This document shows, piece by piece, positions 24,953 through 40,448 of a stretch of 64,000 nt of DNA. The stretch covers positions 868,001-932,000 of the forward strand of contig NZ_CP029343.1 of the NCBI RefSeq assembly GCF_003143515.1, written 5' to 3'. Every line of letters starts with the position of its first letter. Within the stretch, counting starts at the first letter, position 1. The notes below the pieces were generated by a model. It worked only from the letters and a program-made list of their open reading frames with translations. It searched no databases and was not told the origin of the DNA. This DNA is from Massilia oculi (GTDB lineage: Bacteria > Pseudomonadota > Gammaproteobacteria > Burkholderiales > Burkholderiaceae_D). Both the position numbers and the translations under genes were made by a program.

Positions 24953-24968
24953 TTCAATAGTCATTGAA
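24953..24968. promoter_or_regulatory. putative ArsR operator 1
   Basis: TTCAAT-AGTC-ATTGAA is a perfect palindrome in the gap between arsR and the arsR-arsC fusion gene. The 12-base pattern is typical of ArsR-family boxes. Confidence 0.6.
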
Positions 24969-25012
24969 CTATTAAGCAAAGCCTGCTAAAGTCGCATTCA
25001 TCTCAACATCTA

Positions 25013-25030
25013 TTGAACTATTGAGTTCAA
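25013..25030. promoter_or_regulatory. putative ArsR operator 2
   Basis: TTGAAC-TATTGA-GTTCAA is a perfect palindrome 13 bases before the ATG of the fusion gene. The half-site resembles operator 1. Binding here would block translation start-proximal transcription. Confidence 0.6.
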
Positions 25031-25042
25031 ACTTCGACCATC

Positions 25043-25885
25043 ATGCAAACCGCAGCATCGCTCAGTGCGCTGGGCGCCCTGGCGCAGGAACACAGGCTGG
25101 CCGTCTTCAGGCTGCTGGTGGAGGCGGGGCCCGATGGATTGCCGGGCAGCGCGATCGCGCAAGCGTTGGGCATTACGCCGCCGGCCTTGTCGTCCCACCT
25201 CGAAGTATTGGCGCATGCCTGCCTGCTCACGCCGCGCCGCGCTGGCGGGGCAATCATTTACTCCGCCAAGCTCGGTACAGTCCGCGACTTGATGGACTAC
25301 CTGATGACACACCACTGCGACGCCAATTCGCCGGGCTTACTCTCGCCAGCGCAAGCGGCGGCCGCCACGGAAGTTGCCGGCCACGCACCCGTCGATGGCA
25401 AGGTGTATAACGTGCTGTTCCTCTGCACCGCAAACTCCGCGCGCAGCATCATGGCCGAGGCGCTGTTGACGAGCATGGGCCGTGGCCGCTTTCGTGGCTT
25501 CTCGGCTGGCAGCCGGCCGGCGGGTGCCGTCGATGCCCTGGCCGTCGAGCAGATTGCCGGTGCCGGGTGCCCTGTGACGGGACTGCGCAGCAAGGGCTGG
25601 GACGAGTTCAGTGCGCCCGATGCGCCGCACATGGATTTTGTCATCACGGTATGCGACAGCGCGGCCGGCGAGGTCTGCCCGATCTGGCCCGGCCATCCGA
25701 TCTCGGCGCACTGGGGATGCGAGGATCCGGCACTGGTCGCTGGAAGCGACGACGTGCGGCGAGCCGCGTTCCGCCGGGTCTACCGGCACCTGGTCGCACG
25801 CCTGAACCTGTTCACCAGCCTGCCGCTGCACATGCTTGAAAAGAACGCCATCCAGGCCGAGCTCATCCGTATCGGCGACGCCTGA
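25043..25885 (+). CDS. ArsR-ArsC fusion protein
   Basis: A 280-residue fusion. Residues 1-95 form an ArsR winged helix (LSALGALAQEHRLAVFRLLV, ALGITPPALSSHLEVL). Residues about 122-270 form a low-molecular-weight-phosphatase-type arsenate reductase with the P-loop CTANSAR (about 132-138) and the redox Cys pair CDSAAGEVC (about 213-221). The enzyme part reduces arsenate to arsenite with thioredoxin-type recycling. The HTH part lacks the CC...C cluster of the stand-alone arsR and has only HHC, so its sensing may differ. First gene of the ars operon, followed by a second arsC. Confidence 0.88.
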   Translation: MQTAASLSALGALAQEHRLAVFRLLVEAGPDGLPGSAIAQALGITPPALSSHLEVLAHACLLTPRRAGGAIIYSAKLGTVRDLMDYLMTHHCDANSPGLLSPAQAAAATEVAGHAPVDGKVYNVLFLCTANSARSIMAEALLTSMGRGRFRGFSAGSRPAGAVDALAVEQIAGAGCPVTGLRSKGWDEFSAPDAPHMDFVITVCDSAAGEVCPIWPGHPISAHWGCEDPALVAGSDDVRRAAFRRVYRHLVARLNLFTSLPLHMLEKNAIQAELIRIGDA

Positions 25886-25914
25886 TCCCATTCCCCACCA
25901 CCGACGACGACATC

Positions 25915-26394
25915 ATGAACGTATTGTTTCTCTGTACCGGTAACTCCTGCCGCTCCGTCCTGAGCGAAGGCGTCTTCAATCACCTGGCGCCGCAAGGCTG
26001 GCGCGCGCTCAGCGCGGGCAGCCAGCCGACCGGGCAACTGCATCCGCGCGCCGTGGCCCTGCTGCACCGCAAGGGCATCTCGACCGAGGGCTACTACAGC
26101 AAGTCGTGGGACGACCTGCCCGTGACGCCCGATATCGTGATCACCGTCTGCAGCAGCGCGGCCGGCGAAGCCTGCCCGGCCTACCTCGGCAACGTGCTGC
26201 GCGCGCACTGGGGCCTGGACGATCCGAGCCATGTGGTGGGCACGGACGACGAGATCGAGGAGGCGTTCGAGCGCACCCATGCGATCATCGTCGCGCGCAT
26301 CCAGGCCTTCCTGGCGCTGCCGCTGGCGCAGCTCGCCCAGGACAAGGCGGCGTTCAAGGCCGAACTCGACCGCATAGGCACGCTCGCGGCCTGA
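25915..26394 (+). CDS. arsC: arsenate reductase, LMW-phosphatase type
   Basis: A 159-residue enzyme: P-loop CTGNSCRS (C7-x5-R13), the redox stretch [15 protein letters not shown], and [15 protein letters not shown] with the general-acid Asp. It reduces As(V) to As(III). It differs from the ArsC half of the fusion just upstream, so the island has two reductases of the same class. It lies 29 bp after the fusion gene and about 60 bp before arsB. Confidence 0.92.
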   Translation: MNVLFLCTGNSCRSVLSEGVFNHLAPQGWRALSAGSQPTGQLHPRAVALLHRKGISTEGYYSKSWDDLPVTPDIVITVCSSAAGEACPAYLGNVLRAHWGLDDPSHVVGTDDEIEEAFERTHAIIVARIQAFLALPLAQLAQDKAAFKAELDRIGTLAA

Positions 26395-26453
26395 CCGGCG
26401 GACAGCCCCCTCCCACGACGCGCTCCGGCGCGCGCATTCGAAGAAAGACCACC

Positions 26454-27734
26454 GTGCTTGCCGCATCACTCATTTTCCTCGCGACCCTCGTTCTTGTCAT
26501 CTGGCAGCCCCGCGGCCTCGGCATCGGCTGGAGCGCCGCCGGCGGCGCACTGCTCGCGCTGCTGGCGGGCGTCATCAGCCTGTCCGACATTCCCGTCGTC
26601 TGGAATATCGTCTGGAACGCCACCGCCACCTTCGTCGCGGTCATCATCATCAGCCTTTTGCTGGACAAGGCCGGATTCTTCGAGTGGGCGGCGCTGCACG
26701 TCGCGCGCTGGGGCAAGGGCAGCGGCAAGCGCCTGTTCGTGCTGCTGGTGCTGCTGGGCGCCGCGGTCGCGGCCGTCTTCGCGAACGACGGCGCCGCACT
26801 GATCCTGACGCCGATCGTGATCGCCATGCTGGCCGCCCTGCGCTTTTCGTCCAGGGCCACGCTGGCCTATGTGATGGCGGCCGGCTTCATCGCCGACACC
26901 GCCAGCCTGCCGCTGGTCGTGTCGAACCTGGTCAACATCGTCTCGGCGGACTATTTCGACATCGGCTTCACCCGCTATGCGGCGGTGATGGCGCCGGTCA
27001 ACCTGGTCGCCGTGAGCGCCACGCTGGCGGTGCTGCTGCTGTTCTTCCGCAAGGACATCCCGGTCGACTACGACGTGACCCAGCTGCGGCATCCGGACGC
27101 GGCCATCCACGACCGCGCGACCTTCATCACCGGCTGGTGGGTGCTGGGCCTGCTCCTGGTCGGCTTCTTCTGGCTCGACGAGATCGGCGTGCCGATCAGC
27201 GCCGTGGCCGCGGCCGGCGCCGCGCTCCTGCTCGGCGTGGCCGCCCGCGGCCACCGGATCGCCACCCGCGCCGTGCTGCGCGATGCGCCCTGGCAGGTCG
27301 TCATTTTTTCGCTGGGGATGTACCTGGTCGTCTACGGCCTGCGCAACGCCGGCCTGACCGACTACCTGACCGTCGTGCTCGAGCGGTGCGCCGCGGGCGG
27401 CGTCTGGGGCGCGGCGCTCGGCACCGGCTTCATCACCGCGGTCCTGTCCTCGATCATGAACAATATGCCGACCGTCCTGATCGGCGCCCTGGCCATCGAC
27501 GACACCGGCACCCAGGGCGTCGTGCGCGAAGCCATGATTTTCGCCAACGTCATCGGCAGCGATCTCGGGCCGAAGATCACGCCGATCGGCAGTCTCGCGA
27601 CCTTGCTCTGGCTGCACGTGCTGGGATCGAAGGGCATTCGGATCTCGTGGGGCTATTATTTCCGCGTGGGCCTGATGTTGACGCTTCCGATCCTGCTCGT
27701 CACCCTGGCAGCACTCGCCCTGCGCCTCGGCTGA
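26454..27734 (+). CDS. arsB: arsenite efflux permease ArsB
   Basis: A 426-residue integral membrane protein with about 11-12 helices of the ArsB/NhaD ion-transporter superfamily. Recognisable parts are [34 protein letters not shown] and [16 protein letters not shown], then [20 protein letters not shown]. It exports arsenite, or antimonite, across the inner membrane. The GTG at 26454 with AAGAAAG upstream was chosen because it gives the family N-terminus; the frame continues far upstream over arsC as a shadow. Confidence 0.92.
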   Translation: MLAASLIFLATLVLVIWQPRGLGIGWSAAGGALLALLAGVISLSDIPVVWNIVWNATATFVAVIIISLLLDKAGFFEWAALHVARWGKGSGKRLFVLLVLLGAAVAAVFANDGAALILTPIVIAMLAALRFSSRATLAYVMAAGFIADTASLPLVVSNLVNIVSADYFDIGFTRYAAVMAPVNLVAVSATLAVLLLFFRKDIPVDYDVTQLRHPDAAIHDRATFITGWWVLGLLLVGFFWLDEIGVPISAVAAAGAALLLGVAARGHRIATRAVLRDAPWQVVIFSLGMYLVVYGLRNAGLTDYLTVVLERCAAGGVWGAALGTGFITAVLSSIMNNMPTVLIGALAIDDTGTQGVVREAMIFANVIGSDLGPKITPIGSLATLLWLHVLGSKGIRISWGYYFRVGLMLTLPILLVTLAALALRLG

Positions 27735-27788
27735 CCCGCTTTCCAGCCCGCGCGGTCGCAGGCTGGATCAGTTTTGAAGGAACCCTTG

Positions 27789-28505
27789 ATGAATCATATT
27801 GCCGACTTGCCGAACATCGACCCTGCCCGCCTGGAACTACCCTCGCCCGCCATGCTCGCCCGGGCCGCGGACCTTGACCACCCCCCGCGCATCCTGATGC
27901 TGTATGGCTCGCTGCGCGAGCGCTCGTTCAGCCGCCTGCTGACCGAGGAAGCGGCGCGCATCCTGCGCCAGTTCGGCGCCGAGGTGAAGATCTTCGACCC
28001 GTCCGCCCTGCCGATGGTGGGCAGCGCGCCCGATACCCACCCGAAGGTGGCCGAGCTGCGCGAACTGTGCATCTGGTCCGAGGGCCAGGTGTGGTGCAGC
28101 CCCGAACGCCATGGCGCGGTGACGGCGGTCTTCAAGAACCAGATCGACTGGATCCCCCTGGAGCAGGGTTCGGTGCGGCCGAGCCAGGGCAAGACGCTGG
28201 CCGTGATGCAGGTGTGCGGCGGTTCTCAGTCCTTCAACGTGGTCAACACCCTGCGCCTGCTGGGCCGCTGGATGCGCATGTTCACGATTCCGAACCAGTC
28301 GTCGGTGCCCATGGCCTACAAGGAATTCGGCGACGACGACCGCATGCGCCCGTCCGCCTACTACGAGCGCGTGGTGGACGTCATGGAAGAGCTGGTCAAG
28401 ATCACCCTGCTGATGCGCGGCAGCAGCGCCTACCTGACGGACCGCTACAGCGAACGCAGCGAGCGCGCGAACCGGGCGATCGACCGCCAGATCGCGCAGC
28501 TGTAG
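27789..28505 (+). CDS. arsH: ArsH, NADPH-dependent FMN reductase
   Basis: A 238-residue flavoprotein of the ArsH family: [20 protein letters not shown] is the flavodoxin-like FMN loop, followed by [20 protein letters not shown] and [19 protein letters not shown]. ArsH oxidises trivalent methyl- and aryl-arsenicals to less toxic pentavalent forms. AAGGAA precedes the ATG at 27789. It lies after arsB in the same operon and widens the resistance to organic arsenicals. Confidence 0.93.
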   Translation: MNHIADLPNIDPARLELPSPAMLARAADLDHPPRILMLYGSLRERSFSRLLTEEAARILRQFGAEVKIFDPSALPMVGSAPDTHPKVAELRELCIWSEGQVWCSPERHGAVTAVFKNQIDWIPLEQGSVRPSQGKTLAVMQVCGGSQSFNVVNTLRLLGRWMRMFTIPNQSSVPMAYKEFGDDDRMRPSAYYERVVDVMEELVKITLLMRGSSAYLTDRYSERSERANRAIDRQIAQL

Positions 28506-28537
28506 AGTGCAACTCGATGAGCTGCTACCATCAAGCC

Positions 28538-29056
28538 ATGACCGACATCCGCCCCGCTTCCAGCCTGGACGCAGCGCGCATCTGCGCCATCTACAACCAC
28601 TACGTCGCCACCACGACGATCTCGTTCGAGGAAGCGCCGGTGCATGACGCCGACATGGCCGGGCGCATCGCCGACGTGACGAATGGGGGCCTGCCCTGGC
28701 TGGTGCTGGAAGTCGATGGAGACGTCGCCGGCTATGCCTACGCCACCAGATGGCGCGCCCGGCCGGCTTACCGGCATGCGGTGGAAAGCAGCGTCTACCT
28801 CGATCCGGCGCTGGCCGGCCAGGGACATGGCCGGCGCCTTTACGAGACGCTGCTCGCCGGGCTGCGCAGCCGCGGGCTGCACACGGTCATCGGCGGCATC
28901 GCCCAGCCCAACGAGCGCAGCGTCGCGCTGCATGAGCGCCTGGGCTTTCGCAAGGTCGCCCACTTCGCCGAAGTGGGCCAGAAGTTCGGGCGCCGGATCG
29001 ACGTCGGCTACTGGCAACTGCTGCTCGACGCGCAACCTAATGACCCGACAGCATGA
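28538..29056 (+). CDS. arsN1: arsinothricin/phosphinothricin N-acetyltransferase
   Basis: A 172-residue GNAT enzyme of the Pat/ArsN1 family: [68 protein letters not shown] and [19 protein letters not shown]. It acetylates the amino group of phosphinothricin-like glutamate analogues. Its place at the end of an ars operon points to arsinothricin, an arsenic-containing antibiotic. Its 3' end overlaps the convergent SulP gene by 20 bp. Confidence 0.85.
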   Translation: MTDIRPASSLDAARICAIYNHYVATTTISFEEAPVHDADMAGRIADVTNGGLPWLVLEVDGDVAGYAYATRWRARPAYRHAVESSVYLDPALAGQGHGRRLYETLLAGLRSRGLHTVIGGIAQPNERSVALHERLGFRKVAHFAEVGQKFGRRIDVGYWQLLLDAQPNDPTA

Positions 29057-30518
29057 CGTCGCCGTCCTTGTCGTGCACTCCGAACCTGTCCACCATGCTG
29101 GCGCTGGCCGCGTTCAGCCCGTCGACCTCGACCTGCGCGCCTGCCCGGCGGAACTTGATGACGATCCGGTCCAGCGCACCGATCGCGGTGATGTCCCAGA
29201 AGTGCGCCCCGCTGACGTCGATACGCACCCGCGCCGGCGCTTCGGCGTAGTCGAACGCGTGCACCAACAGGTCGGCCGAGGCGAAGAAAACCTGTCCGGC
29301 GACCCGGTACTGACGCACGCCCTCCGCGTCCAGCCTCGAGCTCACATCGAGCATCCTGCTGACCTTCTGGGCGAAGAACACGCCCGACAGCAGCACGCCG
29401 GTCAGCACGCCCTTGGCCAGGTCGTGGGTCGCGACGGTGACGACGACGGTGGCCACCATCACGATGCTGGAGCTGGACGGATGTTCGCGCAGGCGGCGGA
29501 TCGAGGCCCAGTCGAAGGTGCCGATCGACACCATGATCATCACCGCGACCAGCGCCGCCATCGGGATCCTTTGCACCCACTCGCCCAGGAACACGACCAG
29601 GATCAGCAGCACGACGCCGGCGGTGAGCGTCGACAGGCGCCCGCGTCCGCCGGACTTCACGTTGATCACCGACTGGCCGATCATCGCGCAGCCGGCCATG
29701 CCGCCGATGAAGCCGGTGGCGACGTTGGCGACGCCCTGCCCGACGCATTCGCGGTTCTTGTCGCTGCGGGTATCGGTCATGTCGTCGACGATGGTGGCCG
29801 TCATCAGCGATTCGAGCAGGCCCACCACCATCAGGGTCACGGAGTACGGCAGGATGATCCGCAGCGTCTCGAGCGTGAACGGCACGTCCGGGACCAGGAA
29901 TGACGGCAGGCTGTCGGGCAGCTGGCCCATGTCGCCCACGGTACGGATGTCCAGGCCGAGCGCGATCGCGCCCCCGGTGAGCACGACGATCGCCACCAGC
30001 GGCGACGGCACCGCCCGTGTGAGATGCGGCAGGCCATAGATGATCGCCAGTCCGGCGGCGGTCACCGCGTAGACCTGCCAGCCGACATCCGTCAGCTCGG
30101 GCAACTGGGCCAGGAAGATCAGGATCGCCAGCGCGTTGACAAAGCCGGTCACGACCGAGCGCGACACGAAGCGCATCAATCGCCCGAGCCTGATCCAGCC
30201 GGCCACGACCTGGAGCAGGCCGGCCAGGATCGTGGCCGCCAGCAGGTAATCCACGCCGTATGTTTTGACGAGGCTGACCATGACCAGCGCCATGGCGCCG
30301 GTCGCCGCCGAGATCATGCCGGGACGGCCGCCGAAGAAGGCGATCAGGGTGGCGATGGAGAACGAGGCGTACAGGCCGACCTGCGGATCGACGCCGGCGA
30401 TGATGGAAAACGCGATCGCCTCGGGAATCAGGGCGAGCGCGACGACGAGACCCGCGAGCAGGTCGTTGCGGACGTTGGAAAACCAGTCCTGGCGGATGGA
30501 TTGGAGAGACACGGACAT
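29037..30518 (-). CDS. SulP family inorganic anion transporter
   Basis: A 493-residue protein with about 11-12 membrane helices of the SulP fold ([56 protein letters not shown]) and a C-terminal STAS domain (about 385-490; [20 protein letters not shown]). SulP carriers move sulfate, bicarbonate or similar anions, often with Na+ or H+. The full STAS domain and N-terminus are intact. GGGAAGG precedes the ATG at 30518. No carbonic anhydrase gene is adjacent, so a bicarbonate role is only one option. It converges on arsN1. Confidence 0.9.
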   Translation of the reverse strand: MSVSLQSIRQDWFSNVRNDLLAGLVVALALIPEAIAFSIIAGVDPQVGLYASFSIATLIAFFGGRPGMISAATGAMALVMVSLVKTYGVDYLLAATILAGLLQVVAGWIRLGRLMRFVSRSVVTGFVNALAILIFLAQLPELTDVGWQVYAVTAAGLAIIYGLPHLTRAVPSPLVAIVVLTGGAIALGLDIRTVGDMGQLPDSLPSFLVPDVPFTLETLRIILPYSVTLMVVGLLESLMTATIVDDMTDTRSDKNRECVGQGVANVATGFIGGMAGCAMIGQSVINVKSGGRGRLSTLTAGVVLLILVVFLGEWVQRIPMAALVAVMIMVSIGTFDWASIRRLREHPSSSSIVMVATVVVTVATHDLAKGVLTGVLLSGVFFAQKVSRMLDVSSRLDAEGVRQYRVAGQVFFASADLLVHAFDYAEAPARVRIDVSGAHFWDITAIGALDRIVIKFRRAGAQVEVDGLNAASASMVDRFGVHDKDGDVMLSGH

Positions 30519-30840
30519 ACCTTCCCCGGCGCGGCGCGCCGGACGTGATGGGAACGGATCGCGGCGCCAGGCGATGCATGCATGGGGCGCGCGCGGCCAG
30601 GCGCCGACGCGCAGGGCGTCGGCGCACACTGAGCGGAAGGCAGGTGCTTAAGGGGGTGTGACGGAACAGAAGTAACCGCGCGGCAGCCCGGATCCCGCGA
30701 AGCAGGCGGATTGACGTCCCAGGCGCTCGCAGCGCGCGCTCCGGCCCGCGCTCTGCGCGCGTGCGGATGGTCGGGGCGTCGATGATGGGGCAGTCATGTC
30801 CGGCTTGCGTGTGGTCAATGGGTGCGGCGAGGAGCCAATG
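30519..30840. other. non-coding gap upstream of the SulP gene
   Basis: I see no convincing gene here. A 49-codon frame on the minus strand (30648-30797) is Arg/Ser-rich with no ribosome site. The SulP ribosome site lies at the left end and the tRNA terminator at the right end. Confidence 0.5.
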
Positions 30841-30866
30841 AAAAAAGCCACCTTGCGGTGGCTGTT
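30841..30866 (-). terminator. intrinsic terminator of second tRNA-Ser
   Basis: AAAAAAGCCACC, loop TTGC, GGTGGCTGTTCT: same stem as at 13389-13416, with an interrupted T-run. Confidence 0.75.
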
Positions 30867-30877
30867 CTCATGATACT

Positions 30878-30967
<90 letters not shown>

Positions 30968-31077
30968 GGCTTTGGTCGATCCTTGCAGTGGCCTGCAAGA
31001 GACCGCCATTATAGACTCATTCAAGAAAAATGGAAGGGGGAAATGTGTGCACAAGCACGATTTCTCTGTTCCACCGC

Positions 31078-32680
<1,603 letters not shown>

Positions 32681-32961
32681 GATGGCTCCTTCAGGGGTTG
32701 GGTGATTCGCGAATTGCTGTGCGATGGTGGTACTTTAGCCACCAGCCCCTGGAATCGCCATCGACTTGCGACGAAGCGCATGAAACGCGGCGCAGAATGC
32801 GCGAATGCGCGATTGGCCGCACAAAGCGCGACCGTATTGCCGAGAGAGTGCCGAACATTCCGGGGCTTGACCTTCCCCGCCAGACAGGAAGTGCAATGTG
32901 GGCTAAACTAACAGCGACATCGACCAGCCCTATCCCGTTCGGCTACGGCCAGGAGAACCCT

Positions 32962-33405
32962 ATGCGACAGCTCATCGTAAATTTGCCTGATGCTCAGATG
33001 CGCGCTCTTGAGAAAGTGGCAAGAAGCAAGGACATGCGACCCGAGAATCTGGTGTCCGAGCAGCTTGCGTCGCTAACGGCAAGCCCAGCCAGGCGGGTAG
33101 TCATATCGATCAAGCGATATACGAAATATTCTCCGTCCAGCAAACAACATGCATATTCAGCGTCCTCACTGAGCAAGCCGAGGCAACCCGTTATCGCATA
33201 TCGCGTGGGCACGCGCCTTCCTGTCGGCGATCATATCGTCGACGACGTGTTGCAGAACAGCCGAGCTGCGCGACTCGAGCAACACGCCGAACGCAACCGC
33301 CGGCGCGAAGTTCTGAGACAAACTGCGGGAATGTGGAAAGACCGTCACGATTCCATGAAGGATGGTCTGCAGTACCAGCTGGAGGCGCGTGCGGAATGGG
33401 ATTGA
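32962..33405 (+). CDS. VapB-like antitoxin, unusually long
   Basis: A 147-residue protein. The start MRQLIVNLPDAQMRALEKVA resembles a ribbon-helix-helix DNA-binding domain. The end GMWKDRHDSM with YQLEARAEWD matches the toxin-neutralising tail of VapB antitoxins. Between them lies a region (about 45-110) without known match, making it about twice the normal length. AGGAGA precedes the ATG by 6 bases. It overlaps the toxin gene by 10 bases. Base composition is lower in GC than the surroundings, which suggests transfer. Confidence 0.65.
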   Translation: MRQLIVNLPDAQMRALEKVARSKDMRPENLVSEQLASLTASPARRVVISIKRYTKYSPSSKQHAYSASSLSKPRQPVIAYRVGTRLPVGDHIVDDVLQNSRAARLEQHAERNRRREVLRQTAGMWKDRHDSMKDGLQYQLEARAEWD

Positions 33406-33833
33406 TCCTATTGAATACAAACATTCTGATCGATCACTTCAACGGCATTCCCGAAGCGCTGGACGAGATTGCCAACCATGAAAATCTGGCGATCAGCGCG
33501 ATCACATGGATGGAAGTTGCGGCAGGTCTGTCCCCGGCAGATGCGGGCGCTTTCGATCAGCTGACCAGACAACTTCCTGTCTATGTACTACACACTACCG
33601 ATGAGATCATCAGGGAGACGACACGGCTTCGAAGCGCCAGCATCAAGGCACATCGAGCCGGAACAGGAAAGAAGCTGGCGACTCCCGATGCGATCATTCT
33701 TGCCACTGCAAATATTACGGGCCGCCAACTGGTCACCCGAAATCCGGCCGACTTTGCGGCCGCCTCCACGCCCGTACGCGTACCGTACACGTTGACAGAC
33801 GGCATCGTAAGCAATATACGGCCCTGGCCGTAG
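33396..33833 (+). CDS. PIN domain toxin-like protein, VapC family, active site altered
   Basis: A 145-residue PIN-domain protein: ILLNTNILIDHF at the start, WMEVAAGL (Glu 40), TPDAIILATA (Asp 98) and TRNPADFA (Asp 119). VapC toxins cut RNA with three or four acidic residues that hold magnesium. The first one, the Asp of the usual LLDTN motif, is Asn 7 here, so nuclease activity may be lost. The rest of the fold is intact. It overlaps the VapB-like gene, as normal for the module. Confidence 0.82.
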   Translation: MGLILLNTNILIDHFNGIPEALDEIANHENLAISAITWMEVAAGLSPADAGAFDQLTRQLPVYVLHTTDEIIRETTRLRSASIKAHRAGTGKKLATPDAIILATANITGRQLVTRNPADFAAASTPVRVPYTLTDGIVSNIRPWP

Positions 33834-33877
33834 ACGCAGGGCTGTGCAGCGACGCATCGCAGACTATCAGGGAGTGG

Positions 33878-35200
33878 TCAAGCGTCACCCCGCGGGCCGC
33901 GCGCCTCATCATCCAGGCTGCGCAGCCACGCCAGCTTCTCGGCGATCTTGCTCTCGATCCCGCGCGGCACCGGCTGGTACCAGCCGGGCTCTGGCATCCC
34001 ATCCGGCAGATAGGTTTCGCCGGCCGCATACGCGTTCGGCTCGTCATGCGCATAGCGGTATTCGTGGCCGTAGCCCAGCTCTTTCATGAGCTTGGTCGGC
34101 GCATTGCGCAGGTGCACCGGCACCTCGCGCGACTTGTCCTTGCGCACGAAAGCCATCGCCGCATTGAAGGCGTTGTAGCCCGCATTGCTCTTCGATGCGA
34201 CGGCCAGGTAGACCACGGCCTGGCCCAGCGCCAGCTCGCCTTCGGGCGAACCGAGTCGTTCATAGGTGGCGGCGGCGTCGTTGGCCAGCTGGATCGCGCG
34301 CGGATCGGCGATGCCGATGTCTTCCCACGCCATGCGCACGATGCGGCGCGACAGGTACTTGGCATCGGCGCCGCCGTCGAGCATCCGGCACAGCCAGTAC
34401 AGGGCGGCATCGGGATGCGAGCCGCGCACCGATTTGTGCAGGGCCGAGATCTGGTCGTAGAAATTGTCGCCGCCCTTGTCGAAGCGGCGCGCATTGAGCG
34501 TCAGCGCGTTCTCGACGAACTCGGCGGTGATGCGGTTGGTCGCGGCGGTATTGGCCGAGGTGCTGGTCTGCTCGAGCAGGTTCAGGAAACGGCGCGCATC
34601 GCCGTCGGCATAGCCGACCAGGGTGTCGATCGCCAGCTCGTCGAATTCCAGGTGCTGCAGCGCTTCCTTGCGGGCGCGCCCCAGCAGCTGGCGCATCTCG
34701 ACGTCGCTCAGGGCCTTGAGCACGTACACCTGCGAGCGCGACAGCAGCGCCGAATTGACTTCGAACGACGGGTTCTCGGTGGTCGCGCCGATCAGGGTCA
34801 CCAGGCCGCTTTCCACGAACGGCAGCAAGGCGTCCTGCTGCGATTTGTTGAAGCGGTGGATCTCGTCGATGAACAGGATCGTGTGCTTGCCGCGGGCCAG
34901 GTACTGCTCGGCCTGCTCGATCGCGGCGCGGATATCCTTGACGCCCGACAGCACCGCCGACAACGCGATGAACTCGCAGTCGAAGGCGTAGGCGGTCAGG
35001 CGCGCCAGCGTGGTCTTGCCCACGCCGGGCGGTCCCCACAGGATCATCGAGTGCGGCTTGCCGGATTTGAAGACCAGGTTCAGCGGTTTGCCGGGGCCCA
35101 GCAGGTGGCTCTGGCCGACCACCTCGTCGATGGTGCGCGGACGCAGGGCTTCGGCCAGCGGCGCGGCCGGCGCGGTCTTGAACAGGTCATCCGTGGACAT
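33878..35200 (-). CDS. rarA: replication-associated recombination protein A
   Basis: A 440-residue AAA+ ATPase (MgsA/RarA): [21 protein letters not shown] at the start, Walker [10 protein letters not shown] (about 53-61), Walker [13 protein letters not shown], sensor 1 [10 protein letters not shown], and the C-terminal tetramerisation domain with [15 protein letters not shown]. It acts at stalled replication forks. The start at 35200 gives the family N-terminus MSTDDLFK. It follows lolA on the same strand, as the lolA-rarA order found in many proteobacteria. Confidence 0.94.
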   Translation of the reverse strand: MSTDDLFKTAPAAPLAEALRPRTIDEVVGQSHLLGPGKPLNLVFKSGKPHSMILWGPPGVGKTTLARLTAYAFDCEFIALSAVLSGVKDIRAAIEQAEQYLARGKHTILFIDEIHRFNKSQQDALLPFVESGLVTLIGATTENPSFEVNSALLSRSQVYVLKALSDVEMRQLLGRARKEALQHLEFDELAIDTLVGYADGDARRFLNLLEQTSTSANTAATNRITAEFVENALTLNARRFDKGGDNFYDQISALHKSVRGSHPDAALYWLCRMLDGGADAKYLSRRIVRMAWEDIGIADPRAIQLANDAAATYERLGSPEGELALGQAVVYLAVASKSNAGYNAFNAAMAFVRKDKSREVPVHLRNAPTKLMKELGYGHEYRYAHDEPNAYAAGETYLPDGMPEPGWYQPVPRGIESKIAEKLAWLRSLDDEARGPRGDA

Positions 35201-35304
35201 GAATACGGAAAGGCGAATGGTTGTGCATGGGCGTAGTGTAGCCGATGCACGACGGGGCCGCGCGGCGCGCGCACCCGCGCGGCGCGCGCACCCCGTTTGA
35301 TTGC

Positions 35305-35943
35305 TTACTGGTTCACGACGTCGGCGCCCTGCGGCGCCGTGAACTTGAATTGCTGCGCGCCCAGTTGCGGGTTGCGCTGGAAGTTGGTGAAGGTCAGGCG
35401 CGAGGTCTGGCCGAAGGTGTCCTTCAATTCCATCGCCATCGGCACGCCATCCTTCAGGCCGATGCTGATCTGCTCGAACGAGGTGTCCTTGGCCTTCGGT
35501 GTGGCGTTCAGCCATTCCATGCCGTCGCGCGCGCCGGCTTCGCTCAGCGTGAAGTTCTCGTCCAGCTTGTTGCTGCCGAACAGGATCGCGGCCGGCGAGC
35601 TGCCCAGCGCATTGCCCAGTTTGCGGGTGGTGACCTGGTTCAGGTCCTTGTCGTAGATGTACAGGGTTTCGCCGTCGGCCTGCAGCACTTGCTCGTAGGG
35701 CTTGCGGTAGGTCCAGATGAACTTGCCGGGGCGGGCGAACACGAAGCTGCCGCTCGATGCCGGCGTGGCCTTGCCGCTTTTCGATTTGCCCAGCTGCTGC
35801 TGGGTGAATTCGCCCCTGGCGGACTGGGTCGACGCGACGAAGGACTTGAACTGGTCGAGGGCGGCGGCGCTCGCCGTGCCCGGGAAAGCGAAGGCGCTCG
35901 CGGCCAACAGCGCGGCAAAACTGCATTTGGTCATTGCTTGCAT
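35305..35943 (-). CDS. lolA: outer membrane lipoprotein carrier LolA
   Basis: A 212-residue periplasmic protein with a signal peptide (cut near ASA-AALD) and the LolA fold: [43 protein letters not shown] and [16 protein letters not shown]. It ferries lipoproteins from LolCDE to LolB at the outer membrane. AAGGA precedes the ATG. It lies 17 bp after ftsK and before rarA on the same strand. Confidence 0.94.
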   Translation of the reverse strand: MQAMTKCSFAALLAASAFAFPGTASAAALDQFKSFVASTQSARGEFTQQQLGKSKSGKATPASSGSFVFARPGKFIWTYRKPYEQVLQADGETLYIYDKDLNQVTTRKLGNALGSSPAAILFGSNKLDENFTLSEAGARDGMEWLNATPKAKDTSFEQISIGLKDGVPMAMELKDTFGQTSRLTFTNFQRNPQLGAQQFKFTAPQGADVVNQ

Positions 35944-35960
35944 CCAGGGTTCCTTGATTG

Positions 35961-39603
<3,643 letters not shown>

Positions 39604-39630
39604 TCAACGCAACAAAAAGGTAGCAAAACG

Positions 39631-40308
39631 ATGGCGGGCATGAAGGATTTCGGCGAGCTGAAAGGCTTGCGCGACCGGCTCAAGGAAGAGGAGCGCGTGC
39701 GCGCCATCGAACAGGCCGAACGCGAGAAGCGCGAACGTATCGCGCGCGAGCGGGCGGTCGAATTCCGCACCTCGATGGAAGGCGTGCACAAGCTGCCCGA
39801 ATCGGACCGTTACGTGCACCGCCCGGTGTACGTCGCGCCCGGCGCCGCCCGTGCACGCGCGCAGCTGAGTCCCGAGGAAGAAACGGCGGACGTGCTGCGC
39901 GCCTCGATGTCGGATGAACTGTCCGACCTGTTCGACGTCGAGGGCATGCTCGACGAAGACCCGTCCATGAGCTATGCCCGCGACGGCGTCGGCCCCGACG
40001 TCGTGAAAAAGCTGCGCAAGCGCCACTGGCCGATCCAGGACGAACTCGACCTGCACGGCCTGACCCGCGACGGCGCGCGCGACGCCCTTACCGATTTTCT
40101 CCACCGCGCCAACCGGCGCGGGGTACGCTGCGTGCGCATCATTCACGGCATCGGCTACGGTTCGCCCAAGGGCGAACCGGTGCTGCGCAGCATCGTGCAC
40201 AGCTGGCTGGTGCAGAAGAACGAAGTCATCGCCTTCTGCGCCGCCGGCCGCGCCGACGGCGGCCATGGCGCCCTGATCGCCCTGCTGCGCCCCGCTCTGC
40301 ACGATTGA
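39631..40308 (+). CDS. Smr/MutS2-type endonuclease domain protein
   Basis: A 225-residue protein with a charged, coiled-coil-like N-terminal part (about 1-50) and a C-terminal Smr domain (about 130-215): LDLHGLTRDGARDAL, RCVRIIHGIGYGSPKG and VLRSIVHSWL. Smr domains nick branched DNA or cut RNA. It is 27 bp after trxB, with a ribosome site AAAAAGG, and likely in the same transcript. Confidence 0.9.
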   Translation: MAGMKDFGELKGLRDRLKEEERVRAIEQAEREKRERIARERAVEFRTSMEGVHKLPESDRYVHRPVYVAPGAARARAQLSPEEETADVLRASMSDELSDLFDVEGMLDEDPSMSYARDGVGPDVVKKLRKRHWPIQDELDLHGLTRDGARDALTDFLHRANRRGVRCVRIIHGIGYGSPKGEPVLRSIVHSWLVQKNEVIAFCAAGRADGGHGALIALLRPALHD

Positions 40309-40448
40309 TGTTGCGCCGGATAGACGCCGGGGTGAATGTCGTGTGACAATATTCCGTTTCAGAGTGGCAAACCGGCCGAAATTCGTCCGTTGATTGTAGA
40401 ATGCCTTGACGCCGGACGCTTCCGGATTACCGAAAAAGGGGATGTGTA

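Noticed and set aside
32698..32961. upstream extension of the VapB-like frame
   Set aside because: A good ribosome site stands just before the ATG at 32962, and the extra residues are Arg/Cys-rich without family likeness.
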